A DNA stretch of 64,000 nucleotides, from assembly GCA_045124055.1 (NCBI GenBank), contig JBGVKZ010000049.1, positions 57,120 to 121,119 of the forward strand, given 5' to 3'. Made by a program: the position numbers and the translations under genes. The notes under the pieces were generated by a model that was given only the letters and a program-made list of their open reading frames with translations, did no database searches and was not told the origin of the DNA. The stretch is from CALZKI01 sp045124055. Its GTDB lineage: Bacteria > Bacillota > Clostridia > Lachnospirales > Lachnospiraceae. This document shows positions 45,448 through 54,902 of this stretch, one piece after another; the stretch's first letter is position 1, and every line of letters begins with the position of its first letter.

Positions 45448-47226
45448 TTAATTATAATCCACTCCCTCCAAATAAGGAAGTATATTTTGAAAAAGTTGTT
45501 TCACAACCGGTGCTGCTACCTGTCCACCATAATACATACCGGTCGGTTTTTCGATGATTACCATAGCAAGCACTGTTGGATTATCCGCTGGATAAAAACC
45601 TACAAAAGAAGAAATATATTTCCCTGTACCTCTTGGAAGGGTTTCGCTAGTTGCGGTCTTACCTCCAATCCGAAGACCCTCGATTGCGGCATTCTTTCCA
45701 CCGCCTTCCGATACAACCTTTTCTAAAATTCCTCGCATAGTCTCCGAAGTTTCCTGGGAAATAATCTGGTCATTGGTCTCATAATCGAATTCTTCTACGG
45801 TATTTCCTTCTTCGTCCACTACTTTTACGCCAATGTGTGGAATCACCCTGGTTCCTCCATTTACAATAGACGCCACGGTTGTGGCCATATGAATTGGAGT
45901 TACCTGAAAAGATTGCCCAAATGATATGGTGGCAAGCTCCACATCACCAATTTTATCCTTTTGATGCATAATGGTTCCTGCTTCTCCTGGTAAATCCACT
46001 CCAGTTTTATCCAAAAGTCCTATTTTTTCCATCGAATCGTAAAATAGCTCTGCACCAATGCGTAACCCTACGGTTATAAATACCGGGTTACAGGAGTTCA
46101 TAGTCCCTTGCACAAAAGTTTCGCTACCGTGCCCCTGAGTTTTACTGCATCGAATTCTTCTATCTTCCACCGTAATATACCCAGGGCAATAAAAACTATC
46201 CTCTAAGCTAACCTTATTATTTTCCAGTCCAATCGCCGCCGTTACCACCTTAAAAATAGAACCCGGCTCATAGGTATCACTAATACACCCATTTCTCCAC
46301 ATCTGGTTTAAGGCATTTTGTTTTTCCTCACTACTTAAACTCTCTACATTTTCCAGCCCTTGAAGCTGTAAGGTATCCTCTGTCAAAGTATACGGGTCAT
46401 TTAAGTTAAATTCTGGTGCATTTACCATGGCAATGATACTACCATCCTGTGGATTCATTACCAGAATGGAAACACCCTCTGCCTCTTTTTTCTCCATAAC
46501 TTCATAAGCAAGCTGAGTGGCATAGGTTTGCACATTAATGTCAATGCTGGTAATCAAGTCATTTCCAGGAATAGGCTCAATTCTGGATTCTGAAGCATCT
46601 TCAATTTCTATTCCTTTTGCATCTGTCACAGTTAAAATCGTGCCCTTTGTGCCTTCCAAATATTTGTCGTATTCTACTTCCAAGCCTATAATACCCTGAT
46701 TGTCCGCCCCGGTAAATCCTAATACTTTAGATGCCAAATTATCGTATGGATAATATCTTTTATAGTCTTCGTCCACCTTAACGCCATCTAAATCATAATT
46801 TCGAATAATGTCCCCCAGTTCTTTAGATACATTACTCTTTATTTTCTCAATGGAAGATACTTTTTCTACCCTTTTTCTTACATATTCTTCGCTAAGAGAA
46901 AGTTCTGAACAAAGCACATCTATTACGGTTTCCGGGTCTGTTAGCTGACTATGAATCACAGAAATTGTACAGACCGTTTCATTGTCTGCCAGCACCTCTC
47001 CATTGACATCTAAAATTCTCCCTCTTGCTGCTTTAATGCTACGTTCTCTTTCGTGTAGCTCGGTCGCCTTTTCTGAATAGTATTCCGAACGAAAAATCAT
47101 TAAATATCCCACTCGTATACACAACGCCAAAAGTAAAAACGAAAAAAGGAACCATACCAATGCAATTTTCTTTCGTAAATAGGTATGATTCCTTTGCTCC
47201 ATAATTTTTGATAAATTCTTTTTCAT
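45448..47226 (-). CDS. class B penicillin-binding protein with a KTA motif
   Basis: A 592-residue FtsI/SpoVD-type transpeptidase: membrane helix at about 20-42, N-terminal PBP dimer domain, then the transpeptidase domain. The active-site motifs are S323-IFK (EPGSIFK), S378-C-N, and K523-T-A-T where KTG is normal (GGKTATSE, with a GCA codon). No PASTA domain is present. It probably crosslinks septal or spore-cortex peptidoglycan beside the SEDS protein. It is the second of two tandem class B PBPs. Confidence 0.92.
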   Translation of the reverse strand: MKKNLSKIMEQRNHTYLRKKIALVWFLFSFLLLALCIRVGYLMIFRSEYYSEKATELHERERSIKAARGRILDVNGEVLADNETVCTISVIHSQLTDPETVIDVLCSELSLSEEYVRKRVEKVSSIEKIKSNVSKELGDIIRNYDLDGVKVDEDYKRYYPYDNLASKVLGFTGADNQGIIGLEVEYDKYLEGTKGTILTVTDAKGIEIEDASESRIEPIPGNDLITSIDINVQTYATQLAYEVMEKKEAEGVSILVMNPQDGSIIAMVNAPEFNLNDPYTLTEDTLQLQGLENVESLSSEEKQNALNQMWRNGCISDTYEPGSIFKVVTAAIGLENNKVSLEDSFYCPGYITVEDRRIRCSKTQGHGSETFVQGTMNSCNPVFITVGLRIGAELFYDSMEKIGLLDKTGVDLPGEAGTIMHQKDKIGDVELATISFGQSFQVTPIHMATTVASIVNGGTRVIPHIGVKVVDEEGNTVEEFDYETNDQIISQETSETMRGILEKVVSEGGGKNAAIEGLRIGGKTATSETLPRGTGKYISSFVGFYPADNPTVLAMVIIEKPTGMYYGGQVAAPVVKQLFQNILPYLEGVDYN

Positions 47227-47274
47227 ATTAATCTCCTAAGGATATTAATATAAATTATTATAAAAAATGGATAG

Positions 47275-49311
47275 TTATTCAGTTTCGTCTTCAATTATTT
47301 CCATAAATGGCTCATCTCCGGAAATTTTATCCCCTGTTTCTGGGTCCACAAACTCTCCGGTGGTTGGGTCTATGGCATATCCGGTTGCTTCATCAATTTC
47401 AAAAGTATACCAGATTTGATTACGTTCTTCTTTCTGTCTTTCTTCCAGTTCCGCCTGTTCTTTTTCTGACAGTTCTTCTGTCATATAAATATTCAGATAT
47501 GGTAACACCTCTGTTAAAACATTACGAACGATACCGGTTGCATATTTTGCGTCTGCCTGATATGCCGTATTTGGTCTATCTACTACCACGTAAATTGCAA
47601 TTTGCGGGTCATCTGCCGGTGCATATCCCATAAAGGATACTACATATTCTCCATTTCCTCTGGGAATTGTCTGAGCCGTACCTGTTTTACCACCAATGGC
47701 ATAACCTGCCGGTCTTGCGGTTTTTCCAGTACCTTCTGTTACTACCGCGTTACAGTATTCTATAACTTTCTGGGAGGTTTCCTCAGAAACCGTCTGTTTT
47801 AAAAGTCTTGGTTGAATATTTTCCACCGTTGAACCATCGGCACTGATAATGCGTTCTACCATATGTGGTTCATAGTAATTTCCACCATTAATTAAGGAAC
47901 AAAAAGCGGTAATTTCCTGTATCATTGTCACATTAAAGCCTTGTCCAAAAGAACTGGTAGCCAGCTCTGTTTCTCCCATCGTATCTGTGGTATGCACTAA
48001 GGCTGCCGTTCTACTTTCTCCAGCTAAATCAATATTGGTTTTTAAGCCAAAATTAAATAATTCCTGATATACAAGAAAATCATCTTTTCCAAGAGCAAAA
48101 GCCATATGCATAAGGGCCACGTTGCAAGACTGTGCAACTGCCTGCTCTACATCAAGGTCTCCGTCACCATAGGTGTTATGACAACGAATCTTATAGCCGC
48201 CAATTTCCAAATAGCCATTACAGGTATAGTGTTCATTTCCTGTAATTGCACCGGTTTCCAATGCTGCCGCAACAGTAAATAACTTGGAAACACTACCAGG
48301 TTCATAGGTTTCATTGATACAATAATTTTTCCAAATCGAGTTTAATGTCTCATTATAGGTATCCTCAGCCTTCATCTGTGCAATTTCCTGATCCGTATAA
48401 TAGGCACTTAAATCATATGGATTATTCAAGTCATAATTAGGGTAACTCGCCATTGCAAGAATTTCCCCTGTATCAACTTCCATAATAATGCAGCCAGTAT
48501 TATTACTACCGAGTCCTTCTCTTGCCTCATCTTTATGGGCTTCATTAAACTCTAAAATATATTTTTCTACAATACTTTGAATATTGGCGTCTATGGTTGT
48601 CTGAATACTATTTCCATCTACCGCTGAAATAATGGTTCTTTCAAGGTCTGAATCAGTATTCAAATAACCATATTCTCTACCATTCGTTCCATTTAATACA
48701 TCGCTATAATATTCTTCCAAACCATACATACCTGTATTGTCTTTTCCGGTAAACCCAATCACATCACATGCCAGTGTGTTATTTGGGTAAATTCTTTTAT
48801 ATTCATCCTCAAACCATACGCCATTTTTAGAAAGCGTACTATCTTCTGCATCTCTTAATTCCACATATTCGCTAATTTCTTCGTAGGTTAACTGTTTTTT
48901 CAAAACATAATACTGCGAATTTGGATTATCCTCCATATAGTCTTCAATGGTATCTTTATCCAACTCAAAACAATCTTCCAATGCCTCTAAGGTAGCATCT
49001 ACTTTTTCTTCATCGCTACACAATAATTTGGTATCCAAAATAATATTATATACTTTTTCACTGGTTGCTAAAACCGTACCCTTGGTATCCAAAATATCTC
49101 CACGCTTATATGGAATTGTAATGCTGTCATATCTTTGCTGAGACAAAATCTGTCTTTCGTAGTTTTCTCCTTCTTCTGTGTTAATGTAGATAAGACGTGC
49201 ACTTAAGGCAACAAAAAGTAGGAGTACAACAATCATGAGTACTCCTATTTTTCTATGATATCTCACTGCATCATTTATATTCTGTTTCTGTTTTTGCTTT
49301 GTTACTTTCAA
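47275..49311 (-). CDS. class B penicillin-binding protein FtsI/PBP2B type
   Basis: A 678-residue transpeptidase with a membrane helix at about 22-44, dimerisation domain and catalytic domain. The motifs are S340-VSK (EPGSVSK), S395-C-N and K542-TG (GGKTGTAQ), all standard. An acidic C-terminal tail of about 60 residues follows the catalytic domain, with no PASTA repeats. Position directly after the FtsL-like gene suggests the divisome enzyme. It lies 8 bases after that gene. Confidence 0.93.
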   Translation of the reverse strand: MKVTKQKQKQNINDAVRYHRKIGVLMIVVLLLFVALSARLIYINTEEGENYERQILSQQRYDSITIPYKRGDILDTKGTVLATSEKVYNIILDTKLLCSDEEKVDATLEALEDCFELDKDTIEDYMEDNPNSQYYVLKKQLTYEEISEYVELRDAEDSTLSKNGVWFEDEYKRIYPNNTLACDVIGFTGKDNTGMYGLEEYYSDVLNGTNGREYGYLNTDSDLERTIISAVDGNSIQTTIDANIQSIVEKYILEFNEAHKDEAREGLGSNNTGCIIMEVDTGEILAMASYPNYDLNNPYDLSAYYTDQEIAQMKAEDTYNETLNSIWKNYCINETYEPGSVSKLFTVAAALETGAITGNEHYTCNGYLEIGGYKIRCHNTYGDGDLDVEQAVAQSCNVALMHMAFALGKDDFLVYQELFNFGLKTNIDLAGESRTAALVHTTDTMGETELATSSFGQGFNVTMIQEITAFCSLINGGNYYEPHMVERIISADGSTVENIQPRLLKQTVSEETSQKVIEYCNAVVTEGTGKTARPAGYAIGGKTGTAQTIPRGNGEYVVSFMGYAPADDPQIAIYVVVDRPNTAYQADAKYATGIVRNVLTEVLPYLNIYMTEELSEKEQAELEERQKEERNQIWYTFEIDEATGYAIDPTTGEFVDPETGDKISGDEPFMEIIEDETE

Positions 49312-49319
49312 ACTAACAC

Positions 49320-49838
49320 CTACTTCTTAGGAATATCAGATACCTGTCTTACATAATCATCATCTACTTCTGTATAGGTAATGATTTGTCCTTCCTTTGC
49401 ATATGTCATTCCTAATTTTCCAATCGCCTTCATTTTGATTTCAGTTAAATCAATTCCATTCTTTATTCTACTATAATCTTCGTCATTTTCAAGTCTCATA
49501 TCATTCAATGTACTTTCTAATGCCATAATTTGTTCGCTGCTTGTAGTAATTTCTGAACGAATGGATACATAATTTACCAAAACAATGCCGCAAAAAGCAA
49601 TCGCACTCATTAAAAACATAAAAAATGGAATGCTGAATTGATTTTTTCTTCTTGCCTGTCTTCTTGGAACTACCTGTGTTCTTCTGTCAGTATCCACTTT
49701 TCTGACTGGACTTTGTACCGGCTGTCTTTCTGGCATTCTTGCAGGCTGTCTAACTGCACTACCATAGACATATTGGCTATTTCTGTATGTAGTTTGTCTT
49801 GTGCTTTCGTAATGTCTTCCCTGACTTCTTGTGGCCAT
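49320..49838 (-). CDS. FtsL-like division protein
   Basis: A 172-residue bitopic membrane protein. The N-terminal 70 residues are basic and rich in Arg, Gln and Pro. A helix at about 71-92 (IPFFMFLMSAIAFCGIVLVNYV) is followed by a coiled coil (SEQIMALESTLNDMRLENDEDY). Low sequence conservation is usual for FtsL; the call rests on topology and on its place between rsmH and the PBP gene. Confidence 0.8.
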   Translation of the reverse strand: MATRSQGRHYESTRQTTYRNSQYVYGSAVRQPARMPERQPVQSPVRKVDTDRRTQVVPRRQARRKNQFSIPFFMFLMSAIAFCGIVLVNYVSIRSEITTSSEQIMALESTLNDMRLENDEDYSRIKNGIDLTEIKMKAIGKLGMTYAKEGQIITYTEVDDDYVRQVSDIPKK

Positions 49839-49862
49839 GACACTCTACCTCATTTCTCAAAC

Positions 49863-50798
49863 TTACTCATATTTTTCAAAAACTCGCAACTTTGCACTTT
49901 TGGAACGTGAATTTTCTTCCATTTCCTCATCACTTGGCAAAATTGGTTTTTTACTAATCACTTTTCCTAATGGTTTTTTCCCACATACGCACACCGGAAA
50001 ACCTGGTGGGCATTCACACGGATTCTCAAACTTCTTAAATGCAGATTTCACAATTCGGTCTTCTAAAGAATGGAATGTGATAATACATAATCTTCCACCT
50101 TCGTTTAACAATGATACCATATCTTCCATCGTATCCTTTAAAACTTCCAATTCTCTATTACATTCAATACGAATTGCCTGAAAAGTCTTTTTAGAAGGAT
50201 GTCCATTCTGACGAAACTTTGCCGGAATGGAAGCCTTTATAATCTCATTTAACTGAAAAGTCGTTTCGATTGGGGTTTTCTGCCTTTCCAAAACAATGTG
50301 TTTCGCAATGTTTTTAGCAAATTGGTCTTCTCCATAATCTCGAATAATTCTGAATAATTCCATTTCAGAATACTCATTGACGATGTCCTTTGCTGTTAAA
50401 GCTTGTCTTGTATCCATTCGCATATCTAATGCAGTGTCATACTTGTAGGAGAATCCCCTTTCGACTGTATCTAATTGATAAGACGAAACTCCCAAGTCCA
50501 AAACAATTCCATCGACTTTTTCAATTCCAAGTTCTAAAAGTGCTGCCTTCATATTGCAGTAGTTATTTCTGACGATTGTCACTCTATCTGAAAAAGGCTC
50601 TAGCCTCTTACCTGCTGCTTTTATAGCATCTTCGTCCTGGTCTATACCGATTAATCTGCCATTTTCACTTAGTTTTTCACAGATATGGAATGAATGTCCG
50701 CCACCACCTAAGGTTCCATCTACATAAATTCCGTCCGGCTTAATATTCAAATGATTTATAGTTTCCCATAATAAAACAGATGTATGTTTAAATTCCAT
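49863..50798 (-). CDS. rsmH: 16S rRNA (cytosine-1402-N4)-methyltransferase RsmH
   Basis: It methylates N4 of C1402 in the ribosomal P site using S-adenosylmethionine. The SAM site DGTLGGGGHSFHI (about 28-40), DLGVSSYQLD, and the C-terminal THSLEDRIVKSAFK segment (as FHSLEDRIVK) are present. The 311-residue length is normal. It lies 9 bases after mraZ, the standard dcw order. Confidence 0.97.
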   Translation of the reverse strand: MEFKHTSVLLWETINHLNIKPDGIYVDGTLGGGGHSFHICEKLSENGRLIGIDQDEDAIKAAGKRLEPFSDRVTIVRNNYCNMKAALLELGIEKVDGIVLDLGVSSYQLDTVERGFSYKYDTALDMRMDTRQALTAKDIVNEYSEMELFRIIRDYGEDQFAKNIAKHIVLERQKTPIETTFQLNEIIKASIPAKFRQNGHPSKKTFQAIRIECNRELEVLKDTMEDMVSLLNEGGRLCIITFHSLEDRIVKSAFKKFENPCECPPGFPVCVCGKKPLGKVISKKPILPSDEEMEENSRSKSAKLRVFEKYE

Positions 50799-50807
50799 TG
50801 GCTACTC

Positions 50808-51248
50808 CTATATTCCTAAGCCTAAATCCGCCATATGTTCGGCTATTTCTTCCATATCATCAAAGCTTTCTGTATTTTCCCACTGGCTCTTACCCCAGAT
50901 TTCTACACGGCTACCTACTCCTACCATTACGACGTCTTTTTCAAGACCCGCAAATTCTCGTAAAACTCCAGGCACCAGTATTCTACCTTGCTTGTCCACT
51001 TCAACGGTTGCAGCTCCTGCTAAGAAGAAACGTACAAACTGTCTTGCATCTTTATTTGTAATTGGCAGTGATTTTAATTTCTGTTCAAAGAGTTCCCACT
51101 CACTATTGTCGTACACAAACAGACAGCCATCTAATCCCTTCGTAATCACAAAATGTTCGCCTAAGATTTCACGAAACTTTGCTGGGACGATAAGCCTGCC
51201 TTTTGCATCAATAGTATGATTGTACTCTCCCATAAACATATCAATCAC
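50808..51248 (-). CDS. mraZ: transcriptional regulator MraZ
   Basis: A 146-residue DNA-binding protein with two AbrB-like domains: MFMGEYNHTIDAKGRLIVPAKFRE and ATVEVDKQGRILVPGVLREFAG. MraZ forms rings and represses its own dcw operon by binding short direct repeats. Four such repeats lie upstream at 51330-51366. An internal ATG 9 bases in (MFMGEYN) is an equally plausible start. It is the first gene of the dcw cluster. Confidence 0.95.
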   Translation of the reverse strand: MIDMFMGEYNHTIDAKGRLIVPAKFREILGEHFVITKGLDGCLFVYDNSEWELFEQKLKSLPITNKDARQFVRFFLAGAATVEVDKQGRILVPGVLREFAGLEKDVVMVGVGSRVEIWGKSQWENTESFDDMEEIAEHMADLGLGI

Positions 51249-51329
51249 CTGCTTTTAGTCCGATAAGACGACTCACAAATTCATCTTTTAGTGGACTGCC
51301 ACGAAAATTGGTCTTTTTTGTGTTTTCTA

Positions 51330-51366
51330 CCATTTCGTACCACTTTCAACCACTTTTCTCCACTTA
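51330..51366 (-). promoter_or_regulatory. MraZ operator: four direct repeats
   Basis: On the minus strand four (A)AGTGG or AATGG units start every 10 bases (plus-strand CCA at 51330, 51340, 51350 and 51360). They match the known MraZ pattern of short G-rich repeats with a 10-base period, especially AAAGTG-type boxes, and lie just after the promoter. Confidence 0.8.
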
Positions 51367-51373
51367 TGTACCA

Positions 51374-51402
51374 ATTTTATATGAAAAAAGGGAATTTGGC
51401 AA
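51374..51402 (-). promoter_or_regulatory. sigma-A promoter of the dcw operon
   Basis: On the minus strand TTGCCA (51397-51402), 17 bases, TAAAAT (51374-51379), directly upstream of the MraZ boxes. Confidence 0.7.
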
Positions 51403-51428
51403 GCACTTTTCACACAGTTTTTGGAGAC

Positions 51429-51469
51429 AAAAAAACGTCAAAACAACCATTTTCAGTCATTTTGACGTT
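51429..51469 (-). terminator. rho-independent terminator of lgt
   Basis: A 10-bp perfect stem AACGTCAAAA with its complement (51434-51443, 51460-51469), followed on the minus strand by seven T residues. It lies 93 bases past the lgt stop. Confidence 0.85.
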
Positions 51470-51561
51470 CTAAAACTATATTTAGTATCCTATATTCTAT
51501 TAGTCCCTACATAATGTGGGATACGTCCTCAAAAAATTTTTTTAATTTCTAGAAGAAAATT

Positions 51562-52440
51562 TTAATTTTTTTTCACCATTTGGGCTTTTTTCTTATGAAT
51601 CCGCATAAGCATCACGATTTCTACCACCAAAGCTGCCACAAACAAAAGTATTCCCAATAGCTGAGATACTGCAATTTTTGTATTTCCAATATGAAGCTGG
51701 TCCGTTCTGATTCCTTCAATAAAGAAACGTCCTAAACCATATCCACCAAAATACAGAAGTGCTACTTCTCCATCGAAATGTTTATGTTTCCATAAAATAA
51801 GCAAAAGCACCAAAATCAGCAAATTCCACATACCTTCATACAGGAAAGTTGGGTGTACCTGAATGTAGTTCACCCCTTCTTCTATATGCTCCGCAAGGGA
51901 GGCCGAAATATCACTTTTTCTAACTGCGTCTATCGGCAGTCTCATAGCAAAAAGATTATCGGTGTACTCTCCAAATACTTCTCTATTAAAGAAATTACCC
52001 CAACGACCAATAATTTGACCTAGTGCAATTCCCGGCACAACCGTATCTGCCATCAATACATATCTTTGCTTTTTCACCTTACAAAATACTGCTAAAGCTA
52101 AGAATCCGCCAATAATACCACCATAAATTGCCAGTCCGCCTTGTCTAATATTAAAAATATCCAAAAGATTATCTTTATATGATTCCCAGGAGAATATTAC
52201 ATAATAAATTCTAGCTCCAATGACTCCACAAACAAGAGCTATAATTGCCAAATCCCAATATAAATCCGGATTCTGTCCGCTCTTTTTTGCCACATAAGAA
52301 GCTAATACAATACCTAGCAGCATACCAATTGCAATAACAACACCATAAAGGGCAATTTCAACACCAAATATCTCAAACGATTTTGGTACATTTTCTAAAT
52401 ATATTTTCAAATTCGGAAAAGAAATATCTGTTACTTCCAT
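51562..52440 (-). CDS. lgt: prolipoprotein diacylglyceryl transferase
   Basis: It attaches diacylglycerol to the lipobox cysteine of prolipoproteins in the membrane, and would act on the lipoproteins at 639, 24679 and 30909. Seven hydrophobic segments and the Lgt signature GRWGNFFNREVFGEYTD (about 145-161) are present. The 292-residue length is normal. It follows ychF by 18 bases. Confidence 0.96.
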   Translation of the reverse strand: MEVTDISFPNLKIYLENVPKSFEIFGVEIALYGVVIAIGMLLGIVLASYVAKKSGQNPDLYWDLAIIALVCGVIGARIYYVIFSWESYKDNLLDIFNIRQGGLAIYGGIIGGFLALAVFCKVKKQRYVLMADTVVPGIALGQIIGRWGNFFNREVFGEYTDNLFAMRLPIDAVRKSDISASLAEHIEEGVNYIQVHPTFLYEGMWNLLILVLLLILWKHKHFDGEVALLYFGGYGLGRFFIEGIRTDQLHIGNTKIAVSQLLGILLFVAALVVEIVMLMRIHKKKAQMVKKN

Positions 52441-52458
52441 TCTAAAACCTCACTAATC

Positions 52459-53556
52459 TTACACATTAAAGCGGAATAAGATAACATCGCCGTCTTTTAC
52501 TACATACTCTTTACCTTCCATACGAACAAGTCCTTTTTCTTTGGCCGCTGCAATAGAACCTTGCTCTAACAAATCTCTGTAGTTTACTACTTCTGCTTTG
52601 ATAAAGCCTCTTTCAAAGTCCGTATGTATTTTTCCGGCTGCCTGCGGAGCTTTTGTACCTACTTTAATAGTCCAAGCTCTTGTTTCATCTTCTCCGGCTG
52701 TCAAATAGCTGTGTAAACCAAGTAAGGAATAGCTTGCCTTAATTAATTTTTCAAGACCGGATTCTTTTAATCCTAAATCCTCTAAAAACATCTGCTTTTC
52801 GTCATCATCAAGTTCTGCAATTTCCTGTTCAATCTGAGCACAGATTACAAATACACCGCTTTCCTCTGATTTTGCAAATTCTCTAACTGCACATACGCCT
52901 GCGTTACTTGCACCATCATCTGCTAAATTATCTTCTGAAACATTGGTTGCATAAATAACCGGTTTATAAGTTAACAGATTATATCCATTTAATAGCAAAA
53001 GTTCATCTTCATCCTCTGTTTCGAAACTTCTTGCCATTTTTCCACTTTCTAAGTGAGCTTTCATTTTTTCCAGCAAATCCAGTTCTTTTGCTGCAGTTTT
53101 GTCCATTTTTGCTAATTTTCCTGTTTTTGCAATTCTTCTTTCCAAAATTTCAAGGTCTGAAAAAATCAATTCCAAATTAATCGTTTCAATATCTCTAAGT
53201 GGATTTACATTGCCATCTACGTGAACAACATTGGCATCTTCAAAACAACGTACCACGTGCACAATGGCATCTACTTCACGAATATTGCTTAAAAACTGGT
53301 TTCCAAGTCCTTCTCCTTTAGAAGCACCTTTTACAAGACCAGCAATATCTACAAATTCAATAACGGCTGGAGTTACTTTTTTTGAATGATACATATCCCC
53401 TAAAAGTTTTAATCTTTCATCCGGTACAGCTACTACACCTACGTTTGGGTCAATCGTACAAAATGGGTAATTGGCTGATTCTGCACCTGCTTTTGTTAAT
53501 GAATTAAATAATGTACTTTTTCCCACATTTGGAAGTCCTACAATGCCTAGTTTCAT
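52459..53556 (-). CDS. ychF: Obg-like ATPase YchF
   Basis: A 365-residue P-loop NTPase of the OBG family with ATP preference. G1 is GLPNVGKST (6-14), G3 is DIAGLVKGAS, and the NxxE version of G4 (ATNVSEDN) explains the ATP preference of the family. A coiled coil and a C-terminal TGS domain (FLEDLGLKES onward, ending KDGDVILFRFNV) complete it. AAGGAG precedes the ATG. The integrase-bearing element begins about 60 bases upstream and may have replaced the native promoter. Confidence 0.97.
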   Translation of the reverse strand: MKLGIVGLPNVGKSTLFNSLTKAGAESANYPFCTIDPNVGVVAVPDERLKLLGDMYHSKKVTPAVIEFVDIAGLVKGASKGEGLGNQFLSNIREVDAIVHVVRCFEDANVVHVDGNVNPLRDIETINLELIFSDLEILERRIAKTGKLAKMDKTAAKELDLLEKMKAHLESGKMARSFETEDEDELLLLNGYNLLTYKPVIYATNVSEDNLADDGASNAGVCAVREFAKSEESGVFVICAQIEQEIAELDDDEKQMFLEDLGLKESGLEKLIKASYSLLGLHSYLTAGEDETRAWTIKVGTKAPQAAGKIHTDFERGFIKAEVVNYRDLLEQGSIAAAKEKGLVRMEGKEYVVKDGDVILFRFNV

Positions 53557-53620
53557 AATATATATTCTCCTTTCGAAAAACCTTTATTTTACGGGCTTTT
53601 CGCGATTCTGCATCTTGGTT

Positions 53621-53704
53621 ACGTACCAATTTACGTACCAATTTTTCAAAAACTCATTTTTTACCCCCGCAAAACTTTGGATAACGTACCAATCACGTAC
53701 CAAT
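53621..53704. repeat. two pairs of ACGTACCAAT repeats beside the integrase gene
   Basis: Exact ACGTACCAAT copies start at 53621, 53633, 53684 and 53695. Within a pair the spacing is 12 or 11 bases; the pairs are 51 bases apart. Placed between the integrase stop and ychF, they look like arm-type integrase binding sites at an attachment site. That role is inferred. Confidence 0.6.
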
Positions 53705-53724
53705 TTTAGGATAAAAAAATATAG

Positions 53725-54855
53725 TTAAATCACTTTTAATGCATCCGCAACAAGGTCAATTTCTTTATGTTTTTGCTCTTCTGTGGTATGAACATACAAA
53801 TTCATGGTTATTCCTATATTGGAATGTCCAAGAATGGTTTGCAAAGTCTTCGGCTTCATTCCAGCCTCAATACATCTGGTAGCGAAAGTATGCCTAAGCA
53901 CATGCATCGAGAATCTATCTATACCTGCCTTATCACACAACTTAAATAACATCGTGTCATATGTACTATTTTTTACCGGCGTACCTTTCTTACATAGAAA
54001 CACTATATCTGCCCATTCCATAGGAATAACTTTAAAAGTACGATTCTTTTGCTTTTGCAGTTTTAGTATCTCTACAGCTTCCTCAGTCAATGGAATCGTA
54101 CGATAACCGGATTTACTCTTCGGCTCTCCAATCCTCCATTCTCCTGTAGAATGTCTGTACTCCATAGAACGGTTAATAGTTAATAATCGATTCTCCAAGT
54201 CAACATCCGACCAACGTAAACCTACCATCTCGCCAGTCCTCAGACCTGTTTGCAATAAAAAACGATATTGATACTCATATGTATTCCCTATCGCCACCTT
54301 GCAAAATTCCTTCTGTTGACCAAGCGTTAACGCCTGTTTCTTTCTTGACTGCTTGCCAATTTCAGACTTTACCATCTTATTACATGGATTCTTTAAAATA
54401 ACATCATTTTGATATGCATAATCAAGCATATTAAACAACGCAATTCTCGTCTGATATATGGTTGAAGTCCTATATCCTTCATCCGCCATCCTATTCATAA
54501 TCGTCTGACAGTGAATCGTATTGACACTTCCCAGCATCTTGTTTCCAATGATTGGTTCAATATTGCGATGATATCTTTCTGTATAGTTTCGAACCGTATT
54601 AGGTCTAACGGTCCTCTTCTTAATACCGATCCAATACTCAAACCACGCATTTACAGTCATAGCATCCGGAAAATCAATGTTACTATGCTCTTCCTTATAC
54701 TGCGCATCCGCCAACCATTGCCTAAGTTCTTGTAGTTTCGGCAATACCTTTTGAACACGCTTTCCATATTTATTTGTATATCTGGCGACATATAATCCAT
54801 CTTCTCGCTGGCTTATACCTCTACCTAATTCCTTACCACGAAGGTCTTTTCCCAT
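53725..54855 (-). CDS. int: tyrosine recombinase integrase (Tn916 Int-like)
   Basis: A 376-residue site-specific recombinase that would integrate and excise the element. Residues about 8-45 form an AP2-like arm-binding domain (GISQREDGLYVARYTNKYGKRVQK), 65-155 the core-binding domain and 175-376 the catalytic domain. The catalytic set is complete: R206 (TGLRTGE), H318 and R321 (HVLRH), H344 (LGHSN) and the nucleophile Y354. AGGAGG precedes the ATG, and a strong promoter sits 50 bases upstream. Confidence 0.95.
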   Translation of the reverse strand: MGKDLRGKELGRGISQREDGLYVARYTNKYGKRVQKVLPKLQELRQWLADAQYKEEHSNIDFPDAMTVNAWFEYWIGIKKRTVRPNTVRNYTERYHRNIEPIIGNKMLGSVNTIHCQTIMNRMADEGYRTSTIYQTRIALFNMLDYAYQNDVILKNPCNKMVKSEIGKQSRKKQALTLGQQKEFCKVAIGNTYEYQYRFLLQTGLRTGEMVGLRWSDVDLENRLLTINRSMEYRHSTGEWRIGEPKSKSGYRTIPLTEEAVEILKLQKQKNRTFKVIPMEWADIVFLCKKGTPVKNSTYDTMLFKLCDKAGIDRFSMHVLRHTFATRCIEAGMKPKTLQTILGHSNIGITMNLYVHTTEEQKHKEIDLVADALKVI

Positions 54856-54902
54856 GTTGCTGTTCCCTCCTTATTAAAAAAGAGCCCAGACAACCGACAA
54901 TA

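Larger units (their letters stand above)
51249..51561. other. intergenic region between mraZ and lgt
   Basis: These 313 bases hold no convincing gene. From left to right they contain the mraZ leader, four MraZ boxes (51330-51366), a sigma-A promoter (51374-51402), the lgt terminator (51429-51469) and an AT-rich tail with a weak hairpin near 51506-51524. Confidence 0.8.

Noticed and set aside
45355..45726. 123-codon plus-strand open frame over the PBP/murD junction
   Set aside because: Antisense to two conserved genes, so not evidence for the missing mraY.
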